64,000 nucleotides of DNA from Pseudopyrenochaeta lycopersici (GCA_003313425.1 NHZP01000002.1:558001-622000); one strand, 5' to 3'. Positions 24,672 through 36,622 are shown, counted from the first letter of the stretch. Notes: a model not told the origin generated them from the letters alone. Program-made: numbers and translations.

Positions 24672-25895
24672 TAAGTTCTTAACTAAATTAAATTCCTAAC
24701 TAAATTAGATTCCTAACTAAATTAAATTCTTAACTAAATTAGATTCCTTACTAAATTAAATTCTTAATTAAATTAGATTCCTAACTAAATTAAATTCCTA
24801 ACTAAATTAAATTCTTAACTAAATTAGATTCCTTACTAAATTAGATTCCTAACTAAATTAAATTCTTAACTAAATTAGATTCCTTACTAAATTAAATTCT
24901 TAACTAAATTAGATTCCTAACTAAATTAAATTCCTAACTAAATTAAATTCTTAACTAAATTAGATTCCTTACTAAATTAGATTCCTAACTAAATTAAATT
25001 CTTAACTAAATTAGATTCCTTACTAAATTAAATTCTTAACTAAATTAAATTCCTAACTAAATTAAATTCCTAACTAAATTAAATTCTTAACTAAATTAGA
25101 TTCCTTACTAAATTAGATTCCTAACTAAATTAAATTCTTAACTAAATTAGATTCCTTACTAAATTAAATTCTTAATTAAATTAGATTCCTAACTAAATTA
25201 AATTCCTAACTAAATTAAATTCTTAACTAAATTAGATTCCTTACTAAATTAGATTCCTAACTAAATTAAATTCTTAACTAAATTAGATTCCTTACTAAAT
25301 TAAATTCTTAACTAAATTAGATTCCTAACTAAATTAAATTCCTAACTAAATTAAATTCTTAACTAAATTAGATTCCTTACTAAATTAGATTCCTAACTAA
25401 ATTAAATTCTTAACTAAATTAGATTCCTTACTAAATTAAATTCTTAACTAAATTAAATTCCTAACTAAATTAAATTCCTAACTAAATTAAATTCTTAACT
25501 AAATTAGATTCCTTACTAAATTAGATTCCTAACTAAATTAAATTCTTAACTAAATTAGATTCCTTACTAAATTAAATTCTTAACTAAATTAGATTCCTAA
25601 CTAAATTAAATTCCTAACTAAATTAAATTCTTAACTAAATTAGATTCCTTACTAAATTAAATTCTTAATTAAATTAAATTCCTAACTAAATTAAATTCTT
25701 AGCTAAATTAAATTCTTAACTAAATTAGATTCCTAACTAAATTAAATTCTTAATTAAATTACATTCTTAGCTAAATTAAGTTTTAAAGTAAATTAAATTC
25801 TTAATTAAATTAAATTCCTAACTAAATTAAATTCTTAACTAAATTAAATTCTTAACTAAATTAAATTCTTAACTAAATTACATTCTTAATTAGAT
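24672..25895. repeat. 17-bp satellite with 136-bp higher-order period
   Basis: About 70 tandem copies of a 17-base unit (TAAATTARATTCYTWAC) fill the region. Four unit variants follow each other in a fixed order of eight, so the higher-order period is 8 x 17 = 136 bases, seen for at least four full rounds from ~24,700. The core has no CpA, TpG or CpG dinucleotide, so it offers no substrate for RIP. The last ~150 bases are less regular. Confidence 0.9.
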
Positions 25896-26170
25896 TCTAG
25901 TTTTACTTATAATATATAAATACTATAGAATCTATACTTTTTCTATTCTTTTTTCTAAACTATATCTTTATACCTTATACTAAAATTAAAATATTACGTA
26001 GCTCGCGAGACTTATCCCATTATTTATTAACCCAGAGCCTTATCAGGCTAGAGAAAGCGTCCGCAACTAGCTAAAAAATTAGTATGAGTATGCAAGAAAG
26101 CACTTCACTAAGGACTGCATATATAAAGATAACTCTTTTAACTCTATTATTATATAAAAGTATTTATATT

Positions 26171-28559
26171 ATGTCTAGAAAAATCTTTTCTAAATAAGAT
26201 TTATTAAGTCCTAATTTAGAATTACCTAGTATAGCTAATTTAGCTCCTATATTTAAAGATAGAAAATTTAAATTAGAACTACTACCTTATAAAGAAGGAG
26301 AATATAGATTATTTAAAGCTAGTTATAATAGTTGTAATTATAGTACTAAATTAAAGTGGCCTATAAATACTAGTAATTTAAGTATACATTTTAAAGCTAA
26401 GCACTTTTACTATAAATAATACTATTAGTGTAGATAAAGATATAGAAAGTAATTCTAATATAGATTATAGTACTAGTAGTACTACTAATACTTTAAATAA
26501 TTATTTTAGAAATTCTAATATAAAAAAAAGACCTAGCTTTATCTTTTTTAGTAAAGAAGAATATAAAACTAATCTATTATCTTTTATTATATCTAATAAT
26601 TTACCTTTTAGTATAGTAGAAAGTAGTAGTTTTAATAATTTTATAAAATATTTAAAAGATGATATACCTACTATAAGTAGAACTACTATAAAAAGAGAAC
26701 TAGATAGCTTTTATACTTTAGAAGTAAATAAACTAAAATTACTCTTAAAAAATAATAATAGTAAATATTCTATTACTTTAGATGAATGGCGATCTAATAA
26801 TAATATAGATTTTTTAGCTATAACTTTACATTTCTTAGATATTAACTTTAAATTTAAAAGTTATTTAATAGGTTTTGAAGATCTTAATAATTTTGAATCT
26901 TATACTAGTAGTATTATCTATAAGATAGTTAATAGTATATTAAAAGATTTTAATATAAGAAATAATATTATAAGTATAACTAGAGATAATGCTTCTAGTA
27001 TTAATAGTACTATTAAGTTAATAAAAGATAGTTATAATTCTAAATTTAACTATAATATTATAGATATAAAGTGTGTAGCACATATATTAAATCTAATTAG
27101 TAATAATTTTCTAGACTATACCTTTTTTACTATTAATAATACTAAAAAATTTAATAATAATCTAAATACTATAATAGAAAAACTTAATAAAGATAATAAT
27201 AGTATAGATTTTATTAATAATAGAAAAGCCTTACCTATAACTATTAGAAATATTATTAATAAATTTAAATATAATCATTTTTTAAAAAATAACTTTAAAA
27301 AGGTAGTTAAGGATAATAAATTAAGTAATATAGGCCCTGAAATACTAATAAAAGATAATAGTACTAGATGGCTCTCTACTTATAATATGTTAGATAGATT
27401 TATTTATTTTAAAGATGAGATTATATATATTATTAATAAAGCTAATAGCTTATCTAATAAAAAGAAAAAAGATCTAAATTTAGAATCTTTTACTATAAAA
27501 ATAGAAGATTGGAATTATTTAATAAAAATAAAGTCAATTTTAGAAATATTTCAAAAACCTACAATAAAATTACAAGGTTTTACTAGTAATTCTTATACTA
27601 TAATATATATAACTCAACTATATAAAAAATTAATAGATATACTTTATTTTATAGAAGAAAAAGACTTATTATTAAAAGAAGGAATACAACAAGCTATAGA
27701 TAAATTATTATTTTATTATCCTATAAATAATACTAATATAGATAAATTAAAAGATCTATATATAGTAACTTTATTAGATCCGCATTTTAAATTAGATATA
27801 TATAATAGTTTAGATTTTAATAGTATAATAGTAGATAATATAAAATTATATTTTATAGAAATATATAATAGATATAAAAAAAAATATAATATAGAGAGTA
27901 ATAATAGTATAAATATAAATAGTAGTTTTAATTCTAGTTCTAGTTTAGATATACTAAATACTAAAGAAGATAATTATAATAGTGATGATGAAATATTTAT
28001 ATTACCTAATAAATCTATTAATAGTAACTGTATAGAGAACAAAGTAGAACTATATTTAAAAGAACCTAGAATAACTAAGAATATAACTCTAGAAAACTAC
28101 TATAATACTAATAAAGATAGATTTCCTATAATATATAAAATAGCTAAAGACTATTTAGCTATATTAGCTACTTCTAATCCTAGTGAATCTACTTTTTCTA
28201 AAACAGCTAATATAGTAACTAAATCTAGAAATAGATTATTATCTAGTACTATTAAAAAATTAATTATATTAAAGGAATTAAATAGTATAGTAGATGAAGA
28301 AGAAATTATAAATAATAATTTATTTTTTAAAGATAATATAATTAGTAATTATAATAATAAACAAAAGAAAGGAAAAGAAAAAGAAAAAGAAAGGATAAAT
28401 ATAGAAGAAGAAGAAGAAATAGAAGAAGATTTTAATATAGAAGATAAAAGTACTACTAGTATAACTAGTTTTAATACTAGTACTAATTCAAGTTCTAATA
28501 CTAGTAGAAATAGTAGAAATAGTAGAAATATAAGTCCTAGTAGTGATAATTTAATATAG
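26171..28559 (+). pseudogene. hAT transposase, nearly intact (one stop, one frameshift)
   Basis: From ATG 26171 the frame has TAA at codon 9 and then encodes a BED-like zinc-finger relic (one Cys replaced by Tyr; SNLSIHFKAKH). A one-base shift in a T run near 26,408 leads into a frame open for about 715 codons to TAG at 28,557-28,559. The catalytic core includes SITLDEWRSNNNIDFLAIT, DNASSINSTIKLI and KCVAHILNLI. The hATC dimerisation domain is complete, with YKIAKDYLAILATSNPSEST and SKTANIVTKSRNRLLSS. The C-terminus is acidic, then Ser/Asn/Arg-rich. Codons are almost all AT-ending. Trp and several CAA codons survive, so this is not simple RIP decay. Total about 796 codons, a normal hAT length. 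Confidence 0.85.
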
Positions 28560-28908
28560 TATTATACTATATAATTATAATATTATATATTACTATACTA
28601 TAACATATAGAATAATAAGATATTTTAGTCTAAATATTATTAATATATAATAGTAGTGTTTATTTAGTTAGTTTTATAAATTTAGTTAGTTTAATAGATT
28701 AATAAAGATTTTTTATTTAAATTTAATTACTTTTTTTTAATATATAATTTATTAATATATTCTAGTCTCTAATAGTTAAAGAATCTAGATTTTACTACTA
28801 GTAACTATATAATATAAAATATAAATTAGTAAATTTTTACTAATTTATAATTTAGTAATTACTTAGTAATTACTAGATTTACTAATTACTAAATTTTGTG
28901 CATCGCTG

Positions 28909-31900
28909 GCTAGTCCCTCTTATTGTCCTATCCTTTAATGTAACTAGTAGAGTTCTTAAGTCCTAAGTTTTCTCGCTAGTTCTAGTACTTATAGATAATA
29001 TTATAAAAGCTACGTAGTATCTACGTGCAGTTATCTTTATCTTTATTATTAAAAGAGACGCTTCCTTAGATAATGTCTACACCCCTGCCTAAGTACACAG
29101 CCTTAGAGATATTTAAGTTAATATAACAGAAGTAAGTCCTATCCCTAGGCTTAGTATATTTCGTGTAGTAAGAGTAAGAAATTAGGTTAGGCTCTTTTCG
29201 CAAGACTGCGTACAGTAGCTAATACTTAACGTTACCTCGCACAAGCTGCTGTATTAATAAATAATATATTACCTAACACTAGCTAAGGTTACTCTTGCTA
29301 TTAATTAACTATGTGTAGTAAAGGTATATATTAAAACTCTAATTAAGGATTAAGACTAGCTTAAGATCCTTAAAAATCTAGCTAAAGGCATTATAGGTAA
29401 TACTGCTGTACTCCTTAAATACTTTAATATATACTCCCTAACTAAGAGCTTTAGTAACTTTGTCCTAGTTAATTTAGACTTAAACTTTTACTAGGTAATA
29501 ATAATAGCTCTTTAGGTCTTAATGCGTATAGTCTCCTTAAAACAGGGCTAAGAACAGAACTTAAGTTACTAGGTCTGATTAAAGCTAACCCTATTAATCC
29601 TAACAATAGTATAGTATCTTAAGCAGCTAAACTATATTTAAAATACTAAGACTTTAAGTAAGCAGGCCTATCTTACTAGCTACGTAACAATAATATTGCT
29701 AGCACACCCTTTAATAGTTAAATACCTAACTACCTTACCTATCCTTAAGAGTACTAAAATTCACACACTCTTAATACTAGGTATTAATTAGCTAAACGCG
29801 CTTACTATTATTTAACTTCCTAGACGTAAGTAACGCAGTTATCTTAACTAGAGCAGACTATTTATTTATACAGTTATATCCCTTACGTAATTTTACTGCG
29901 ATACTAGTTTTAAGCAAGATATCTTCTTTAATTAAGTCTTAAACGTTAATACTGTTATTAAGTATTACTAGTAGTATTTCTAACTCTTCGCGTAACTACC
30001 TTACTAACTCTAAGTCTCTTACGCGAATCTTATCTAGAGTAAGAGGCTGCGTAGAGAGAAATCTCTAATACTGCCTAAGACAGAATTTCTCTTAAAGGGC
30101 CTCTACTACCTTAACCTATTATTAAGTACGCCTATTCCTTCTTAAATATTATTCTTCTAGCTAGATTTCTTAAATACTCTTAGCTGTAACAGACAGCCTG
30201 TCTGTTTAAGGCTCGCCTAGCTTCTCTAGCTTATTCTAGATATTACCCAGTGATGGGCAAAAATAGTAATTATAGTAAAATAGTAATTACTAGTAATTAC
30301 TAGTTTACTATTTACTATTTGCCTTAGTTTACTATTTTACTAAATAGTAATTACTATTTCACTAAATAGTAAACTAGTAATTACTATTTCTTAAAAAGTA
30401 AAAGAATAACTTATAACATATATAAAAGGCTCTATATTATAGTTAGTATACTACCTCTTAAACTTCTAAGATATAGTAGTACTATTTAAAACTAGTATAT
30501 AAAAGAAGTTTATTTAAAAAATTTCTATTTTCTATCTACTTATATATTTTTATATTTATATATATTATACTAATATATACTAGATTTAATTAGGTACTTT
30601 ACTAGTACTACTTATTATAGTTATAAAGAGATAAGCCGAAGAAAACAGCTAATAACTAGTAGTATATATACTACTTTTTATAAAAAATATTTCTTTAGGA
30701 GTAATATCTTTTTCTTAGGTACTTTAAATTATTTTAATAATATATCTTACTTAAAGGAAGAAAAGAAGCTTTTAATAAAATTAAGTTAAAAGAAAGAAAT
30801 TTATTTAAAGAGTTTATAGATTCTCCTTTAGAAGAAATAGCCTTTTAAAATAGTTTTATAGATAGCTAGTATTTTATTAAGACTTAGCTATATTATTATT
30901 AAGATTTTACTTAATATAATAAGTTAGATTTAGTAGTAATATAATAATTAAGTAGTTTTTATAGTTTTATTAAGGTTATATAGAATTAATTTTACAGTAT
31001 ATTATATATAAAGATAGTTCATATTCCTACTATAATAAGCTATTAAATAAGTAGAAAGATATAATAGATGTATTCCAATTTTTATTTTTATTTACTATTT
31101 ATAGTTTACTAGTAATTACTATTATAGTAATTACTACTTTTTTCAAATAGTAATTACTATTTTGTTTACTATTTTACTATTAATAGTAATTACTATTTTT
31201 TGAAATAGTAATTACTATTAAAATAGTAATAGTAAACTAGTAAAATAGTAAAGTAAATAGTAATTACTAGTAAATATCCATCACTGATATTACCTCTAAA
31301 TTCTTTACTTATGCGTTAGTAACTAAGACTAGAAGGCTTAATAACTTACGTGCGCCCTCTAATATTTAATAAAGTAGCAGGGCTTTAGCTTCTAGCACGT
31401 TTAGAGGTAGTTATCGCTAAGGCTGTTATCTAGACGCTAGCCTTAGTTGCAGAATTATTCTTACTATTACTAGCAGCAGGAAGAAGTAACTTAGTCTGCT
31501 TATAATACCTAAAATAATTCTCCCGCAGCTACTTAGGCGGAATAGTTATATTTAGAGGAAGCTTTATCCCTATATATAATTACTTTCTATACTATTTAAT
31601 TACCTCTATCTAGAATATCTAGTTAAGGTACCCTTATCTAGAGCGCGTGTCTATATTATTAGCTGTAACCTTAGAGGCAGGCATCTTATACTTATTAATA
31701 ATGCCACGCAACTTAGCGTTACTATTATTATAATACTTCTTTATCTAAGTAGGTATATTAGCTATCTACTAACGTACTTCTTCCTAGTTAGTAATATTAA
31801 TAAATCTATCTTATCTCCTTCTCGCAGATTATTATTAATAGTAAAGGGCTGTATTAAGGAAGGGAGTAAGGTTATCTAGTAAGGTCCTGCGTAGTAACTA

Positions 31901-33230
31901 TTAGACTACTATTACGCTAGAGTGTAAGTACACTACTTAAATAGAATATAGAATAAGAATCTACCTTAGTACATGCTAATAGTGTTCGTCTAGGTAGGCA
32001 AACGCGCTCTTTATCTCTTTTTTCCTCTTCTTCTTATAAGTGTCTATATCCTTAAGTATAGGATATTACTGCTTAAAGTAGTAATACCTCTATACTACAA
32101 TATTAGGCTTAGTCTTCCTTTTAGAAATTCTCTAGTCGCGATAATAAGGGTTAAAGTCTTATTAAAGTAAGTTACTAAGGCTACTATCTAATTATCTACT
32201 ATACTCTTCTATTTAATAGGCGAGACTTACAGTAAGTTTTAAACCTAAGTATCTACTATAATCCCTGCGTACTAAGGGACTTTAACGTTACTATAACGCT
32301 TAAGCTTAGTTCTGTAGTCTTTAATAGCTTCTTTACTAGTAAATTATATAATCTCTATTAGCGCAGGCTTAAATATAGTTATAGTTAGTTAAGGATTTAG
32401 GTTTAACAGTAGGGGTAGACGCTTCCTAGGCTGTTTAGGTGTCTAAGGCGGCTGTAATATCGCTTAAAGTTTGTACCTAACAGGCACTCGTGTGTCTACC
32501 TTAGAAAGTTTTAATAGATAGTAACAGGAAGCAAGAAAGAGAAGCTCAGGCCCTGTAGGATTAACCACAGGCTTAAGATTTAGAGGGGGTTCGAGCAGCA
32601 GAGGGTATCTTTCCCTCCCTAACTTTACTTAAAAGCCCTACTAAGGCTTATTAATATAATAAAAGGTAAAGTTACTATTATTTTAACTCCTTCCTGTTAC
32701 CTAATTAGCTAGTATAGCAGGTCCTCTTAAGAGTAGGCTACTTAGGAACGTTTCTTAAGCAGGTCTTATCTTACTGCTAAACGCAGCTATAAACTTACCT
32801 TTACACTTAAAAATATTAATTATCTTATCTTCTACCTCCTTTAATTAATTCTGCATCTTTAAATTATCGCTCTGTAATCTTATAGTTGCGTTACTGCTAT
32901 TAGCGCAGATATTAAGTTATCTAGCTAATTAGATTTTAGCAGGTCTCGCTAAGCTTACCTAGCGATTGCTAATTAGCTAGATTCTTTAACACTCTAGTTT
33001 CTCTACTAATTTTAATCGCGCAACAGGGAGATTAACCTCCCAGCGACTCTAAATAATATTTTATTTAATTTTAACTTATTTTTATATGCCTAGGAGGTTA
33101 CGCTACGTGTATGTAATACTAAATATATAAAAATATGCGAAAATTTAATAAAGGAAATGCAGCCCCTCCCCTGCTTTAAGGTAAAAGCCCGTCCCCTAGG
33201 CTTAAGCAAGCTTATCTTCTAAGTTAGAAT
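28909..33230 (-). pseudogene. Degenerate minus-strand coding region of a retroelement, family unclear
   Basis: Minus-strand translation gives long coherent stretches broken by TAG/TAA, with frame changes. Examples are LTITIFKPALIEII near 32,380, and NNSNAKLRGIINKYKMPASK near 31,700. A Lys/Arg/Leu-rich stretch lies at 30,000-29,700. The region is interrupted by the small hAT at 30,248-31,286. A shared ~60-base motif links 32,918-32,975 with 44,660-44,715 in element C, suggesting a related retroelement. It may be a gag-like protein. The 3' limit of element C and the start of this region could not be separated exactly. Confidence 0.35.
30248..31286. mobile_element. Non-autonomous hAT element, 1039 bp, with 8-bp target duplication
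   Basis: The ends are CAGTGATGG and CCATCACTG, a perfect 9-bp terminal inverted repeat. The direct repeat ATATTACC flanks it at 30,240-30,247 and 31,287-31,294, the 8-bp duplication typical of hAT. Both subterminal regions are packed with TAGTAATTACTA-type palindromes. No transposase frame is visible inside. Confidence 0.88.
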
Positions 33231-35457
33231 TAATTTCTAAATTAGGTATTTAAATATATTATTATCTCTTAGTCTCTGTTAAAGACCTTAGTATAATAAC
33301 AGGATAGCTGCGCGCAGTTAGCTATGTTATATCTTTAGATAAATCTAAGTTTATAGGAGGGTTAATCTCTATCTCTTATAACTAAATCGTGTCTTAGTTA
33401 GGATTCTTAATAACTATAAACTTATCGTCTTAAGAGTTATTAAATTAAATAGGTAGTAGTAAAAAGTTAGCCTTAATATCCTATAATAATAGATCTTATA
33501 ACTTTGCGCGACCTTAATACTCCTAAGCAACCTCGCTTTTATCTTAAGGTACTTATAGTTTAAGTCTCTATCCTAGGGTAGTGTTTCTAAATTACGTGCT
33601 GTTAAGGTCTATAAGTTAATAGTTACCTTTATCTTAGTTAGTATAAAAGACTTTATATAGTCCTAGCTATCTACTTATAAGCTTCTTATCTCTTAATATA
33701 TTAATATCTCTAGCTAAGTCCTATATTAGTACAAAGTTATTATCCTCAATTTCTTCTTAATAAATCTCCCTATAATTATCCTAATATTTTATCTTTTTAC
33801 GTCGTAGGCGCTTAGTTCTTAACACTACGTCCTTAAGAAATTAATCTCTTAAATCTAGCTGCATAGCTTATACTACTAATAACTAGCCTCTTAATATTAC
33901 TTATCTAAATAGTAATATCTGCTATGTTAGAAGAGTAAGCTTAATTAGAAGTACTAGATTCTAACTAGTAACTAACTAATAATAAGAATATCTAGTCTAA
34001 CTCTGCGTAGAAATTCTGTCTACCTATAATACTATTAGAAGATTATTAACCTAAAGTCTAGGAAGCTTTATAAGTACGTTATATATTAGCTTATAACTAC
34101 CCTTAATTTTTCCTATAGCCTAAGGGTTATATGCTAATACCTAGATCCTCCTAATATAATAAATCTTAGTAAGGGCTTTAACTACCTTTCTAAAATTAGG
34201 CCTGCTGTCTATAGTAAGCGTCCTTATTATACTCTAGTAACATAAGATTTCCTTATATAGAAACTTAGCGACAGTAGATAACTTATTATTAGCTATTACT
34301 CGTGCCTCTAGCTATCTACTAAGGTATTCTTATGTAATTATAATAAATTTCTTTCCTTAATAATGCGGTATGTAAATAACGTCTATAGTAACTCGTTCCT
34401 ATAACGCGTAATAGTAGGTATTTATTAGTATCTCTTGCTTGCGACTTAATAATCTTTGCTAGTACTGTTCGCATAATATAATCGCGCGTCGCACCTCCTT
34501 ATATATCCTTTCCTACTAGTATTGTTAAGTAAGCATTAAATAGACGCTATTTACTCCTCTATAACTAATCTATTAATATACTTCCTATATAGCTATAGTC
34601 TTAAGATTAAGATTATCTATAACTTAATAAATAGCTATATTCCTTATAGACTTTTAGAAGAGATACCCTTCTTATATAAAGAAATTTATCGCCCTCTTTT
34701 TCTATACTTAAAGTTGTGCCCTTATAATACTTTTAGGCTTCTTAAATCTTATTAAGAACTAAGTAATTATATTAGACTTATCTAAGTATTACTTATTTAG
34801 TACCCTACTTATCTTAGTAGGTAAGGTAAACTTAAGGTTAGTAATTACGTTTTTAATAAAATCTTCGAGGTTATCTTTAGTCTTATCTAGCTGTTCCTAT
34901 CCTTCTAGCTTTAGGTAACGTAACAATGTATTAGTAATAATATTCTTCTTTCTAGGAATATACTTAATATTAAAGTCCTAGGTAAGGATAGCTGCGAGCT
35001 ACTTATTTTAGACTACCCTAGGGACGTTAGGCAATAATCTATTAAGTTAATAAATAAGTGTCTAAGCGTCTGTTTTAATAGTAAAATGTTGTCTATATAG
35101 CTAGGTTCTAAATTTCTTTAACGCCTATAATACTACCTTATACTTCAGCTTTATTAAGTACTAGAGACTCTTAGCTTTTAACTAAATTATACTTTTAAAT
35201 TAATATAGATGTCTTTTTCTGTCTACTCTAATCTGTTTAAGAGACGCGCCTGCGCCTTCCTTACTCGCATCTACTGCTATAAAAATTATGCCTCTATTCT
35301 TATAGTTAGGACTTACTAACGCTAGAGCTAAAGTAATATATTACTTTAAGGTACGCATAGCCTTTTATTAAGCCTTTTACTATGTCTATTTAACGCTAGT
35401 CCTTATTAACTAGAATAGGGGCTTTGCGCGAATAGCAAAGCTAGGCACCTATATCTT
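33231..35457 (-). pseudogene. Gypsy element C, RNase H and integrase part (3' of the A insertion)
   Basis: On the minus strand the RNase H segment IFIAVDASKEGAGASL (near 35,241-35,300) is still readable. It is followed by LYRQHFTIKTDA and FNIKYIPRKKNI, then a stop-rich integrase region. It continues in frame from the RT piece ending at 42,423 once element A is left out. The 3' LTR of C was not found. Confidence 0.75.
35453..35457. repeat. Target site duplication ATCTT, left
   Basis: The same 5 bases directly follow the right LTR at 42,418-42,422, marking insertion of element A. Confidence 0.9.
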
Positions 35458-35851
35458 TGTGAAGAATCTTAGAAGCTATCGGTGAGAATAGCCAATGAGA
35501 TTGCAAGGTTGGTTCTCCGGGATAGAGTGAGGGACTAGATGGGAAGGGGTTTAATACTAAGACAGTAAGAGGGTGCTTCTGTAAAGAGTACTAAAGGTTT
35601 GAGAACAATCGGTATTGCTATCACTATACTGTGGAGTATAATATTGAGTTGAACACAATGAGCCATAAGGGTTCATTGTGGTGATCTATATACATAACGC
35701 GCTCGTCGCGCTCGCCGCGAGCGCTGCGAGCGCTCGTCCTTGGCGGAGCGAGCGGTCACGTGACGCGTGACAGAGTGGGACACTGGCGCTTCTTGACTGG
35801 CTGTTAGTACCTGAGGCTCTCCCTCCCTGTCCAGGATCCCAGATCCTAACA
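35458..35851 (-). repeat. 3' LTR of element A (left)
   Basis: On the minus strand it starts TGTTAGGATCTGG and ends TTCACA. It differs from the other LTR at six sites that I could count, all RIP-type. A GC-rich, partly self-complementary block lies at 35,698-35,760. Confidence 0.9.
35755..35764. promoter_or_regulatory. GTCACGTGAC palindrome in LTR of A (left)
   Basis: A 10-base perfect palindrome with E-box core CACGTG in the U3 region. Confidence 0.55.
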
Positions 35852-35869
35852 CTATCCCCCTCCTTTTTT
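35852..35869 (-). other. Polypurine tract of element A
   Basis: On the minus strand an A/G run (AAAAAAGGAGGGGGATAG) lies directly before the 3' LTR, the expected place for the plus-strand primer. Confidence 0.8.
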
Positions 35870-35884
35870 GGGATTCGTCTCGAA

Positions 35885-35892
35885 TCACGTGA
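35885..35892. promoter_or_regulatory. TCACGTGA palindrome upstream of the antisense ORF
   Basis: A CACGTG core lies about 60 bases before the ATG at 35,952. The motif is shared with the LTR U3 regions. Confidence 0.45.
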
Positions 35893-35951
35893 TGTGTAGC
35901 TAGATCGGCTTAAAGGCGGCGTACCCCGCGTCTGTGGTGATGTAAGACAAA

Positions 35952-36446
35952 ATGTCGTCTGAGTCCCGGATTCGTAATCTGCGTCTTTATAACGAAATCC
36001 TCTGTGCTAAAACTATTACTGAATTTGCTTGCGATAAGTGTTTCGGGGATAATATTATTTGTTACATTATGCTGAATTTGAACTTAAAATGTGCTGAATG
36101 CACTTGTTTGGGGAAACTGTGTGTGAACATGTCCTGGGCTTCTCTAGATAAAACTCGTGACGAGTACTAGAAGAAGGTGGATAATGACGAGAAGTTGCTG
36201 GCAACCGTGATCGCGCGGTTGCTTCAGAATAAGGCGATTTTGAAGCAGGCGGAAGAAAGGGCGTGGAAGAAGGCTTTGTGTCTTGCGTCGGAGATGCATG
36301 ACGACGGAGAGTTGGAGTTTGCTGAGGAAGCTCCTTGTCCGGCCGTTAATGCCTTAGTTAGTTTCTCTCTAATGGTATGGTCTACTATGGGCGCCTTAGA
36401 TCAACTGGTGACCCTAGCGGAGCCTGGGCAGGCTTCTACCTTCTAG
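35952..36446 (+). pseudogene. Antisense ORF of element A with Zn(II)2Cys6-type cysteine pattern
   Basis: On the strand opposite to gag-pol, ATG 35,952 opens a frame broken once by TAG (36,168-36,170) and ending at 36,446; 164 codons plus the stop. Cys residues 27, 30, 37, 47, 50 and 57 have C-x2-C-x6-C-x9-C-x2-C-x6-C spacing, which matches the fungal binuclear zinc cluster. It is followed by a charged, likely coiled-coil stretch (KKVDNDEKLLATVIARLL; LKQAEERAWKKALCLASEM). It lies between the integrase end and the 3' LTR. I recall similar TE-linked hypothetical proteins in ascomycetes but cannot check. Its good state contrasts with the ruined pol genes. Function unknown; a DNA-binding role is inference from the Cys pattern. 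Confidence 0.7.
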
Positions 36447-36622
36447 GTTTGTTTTTTCTTTTTCCTTTCCTCCCTCTCCTAATATTCTCTAATTTTTTCT
36501 CGGCAGTTTCTTAGATTCTCTGGTAGTTCCTACGTGCTTTCTACGCTTAGGTACCCTTTCTATTTAACTAGGTAACTGAAGCTTAGTTCTGGGTCGTTAA
36601 CTCTTCTATTCTGTTAGTACCC

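Larger units (their letters stand above)
23400..28908 (+). mobile_element. 5.5-kb hAT transposon with two divergent genes
   Basis: The left end CAGGGTTGCA and the right end (reverse complement CAGCGATGCA) form hAT-like terminal inverted repeats. Both ends are followed by many copies of AGTAATTACT, a perfect palindrome. Inside are, in order, a minus-strand multi-exon gene (23,724-24,516), a 17-bp satellite (24,672-25,895) and a plus-strand hAT transposase (26,171-28,559). The copy at 49,787-51,513 has the same two ends and an internal deletion, confirming the element limits. The flanking 8-mers differ (CCTACTAC and GCTAGTCC), so no clean target duplication is present. The left flank is element D RT; the right flank is another sequence. 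Confidence 0.75.

Noticed and set aside
24672..25895. Satellite as a centromere core
   Set aside because: It lies wholly inside a transposon with both ends defined, is only about 1.2 kb and is absent from the second copy. There is no evidence for centromere function.
35673..35888. Minus-strand frame in the left LTR, repeated in the right LTR (42,239-42,433)
   Set aside because: It is a product of the GC-rich inverted-repeat block in the U3; Arg/Ser-rich with no domain. Its repetition only reflects the LTR pair.
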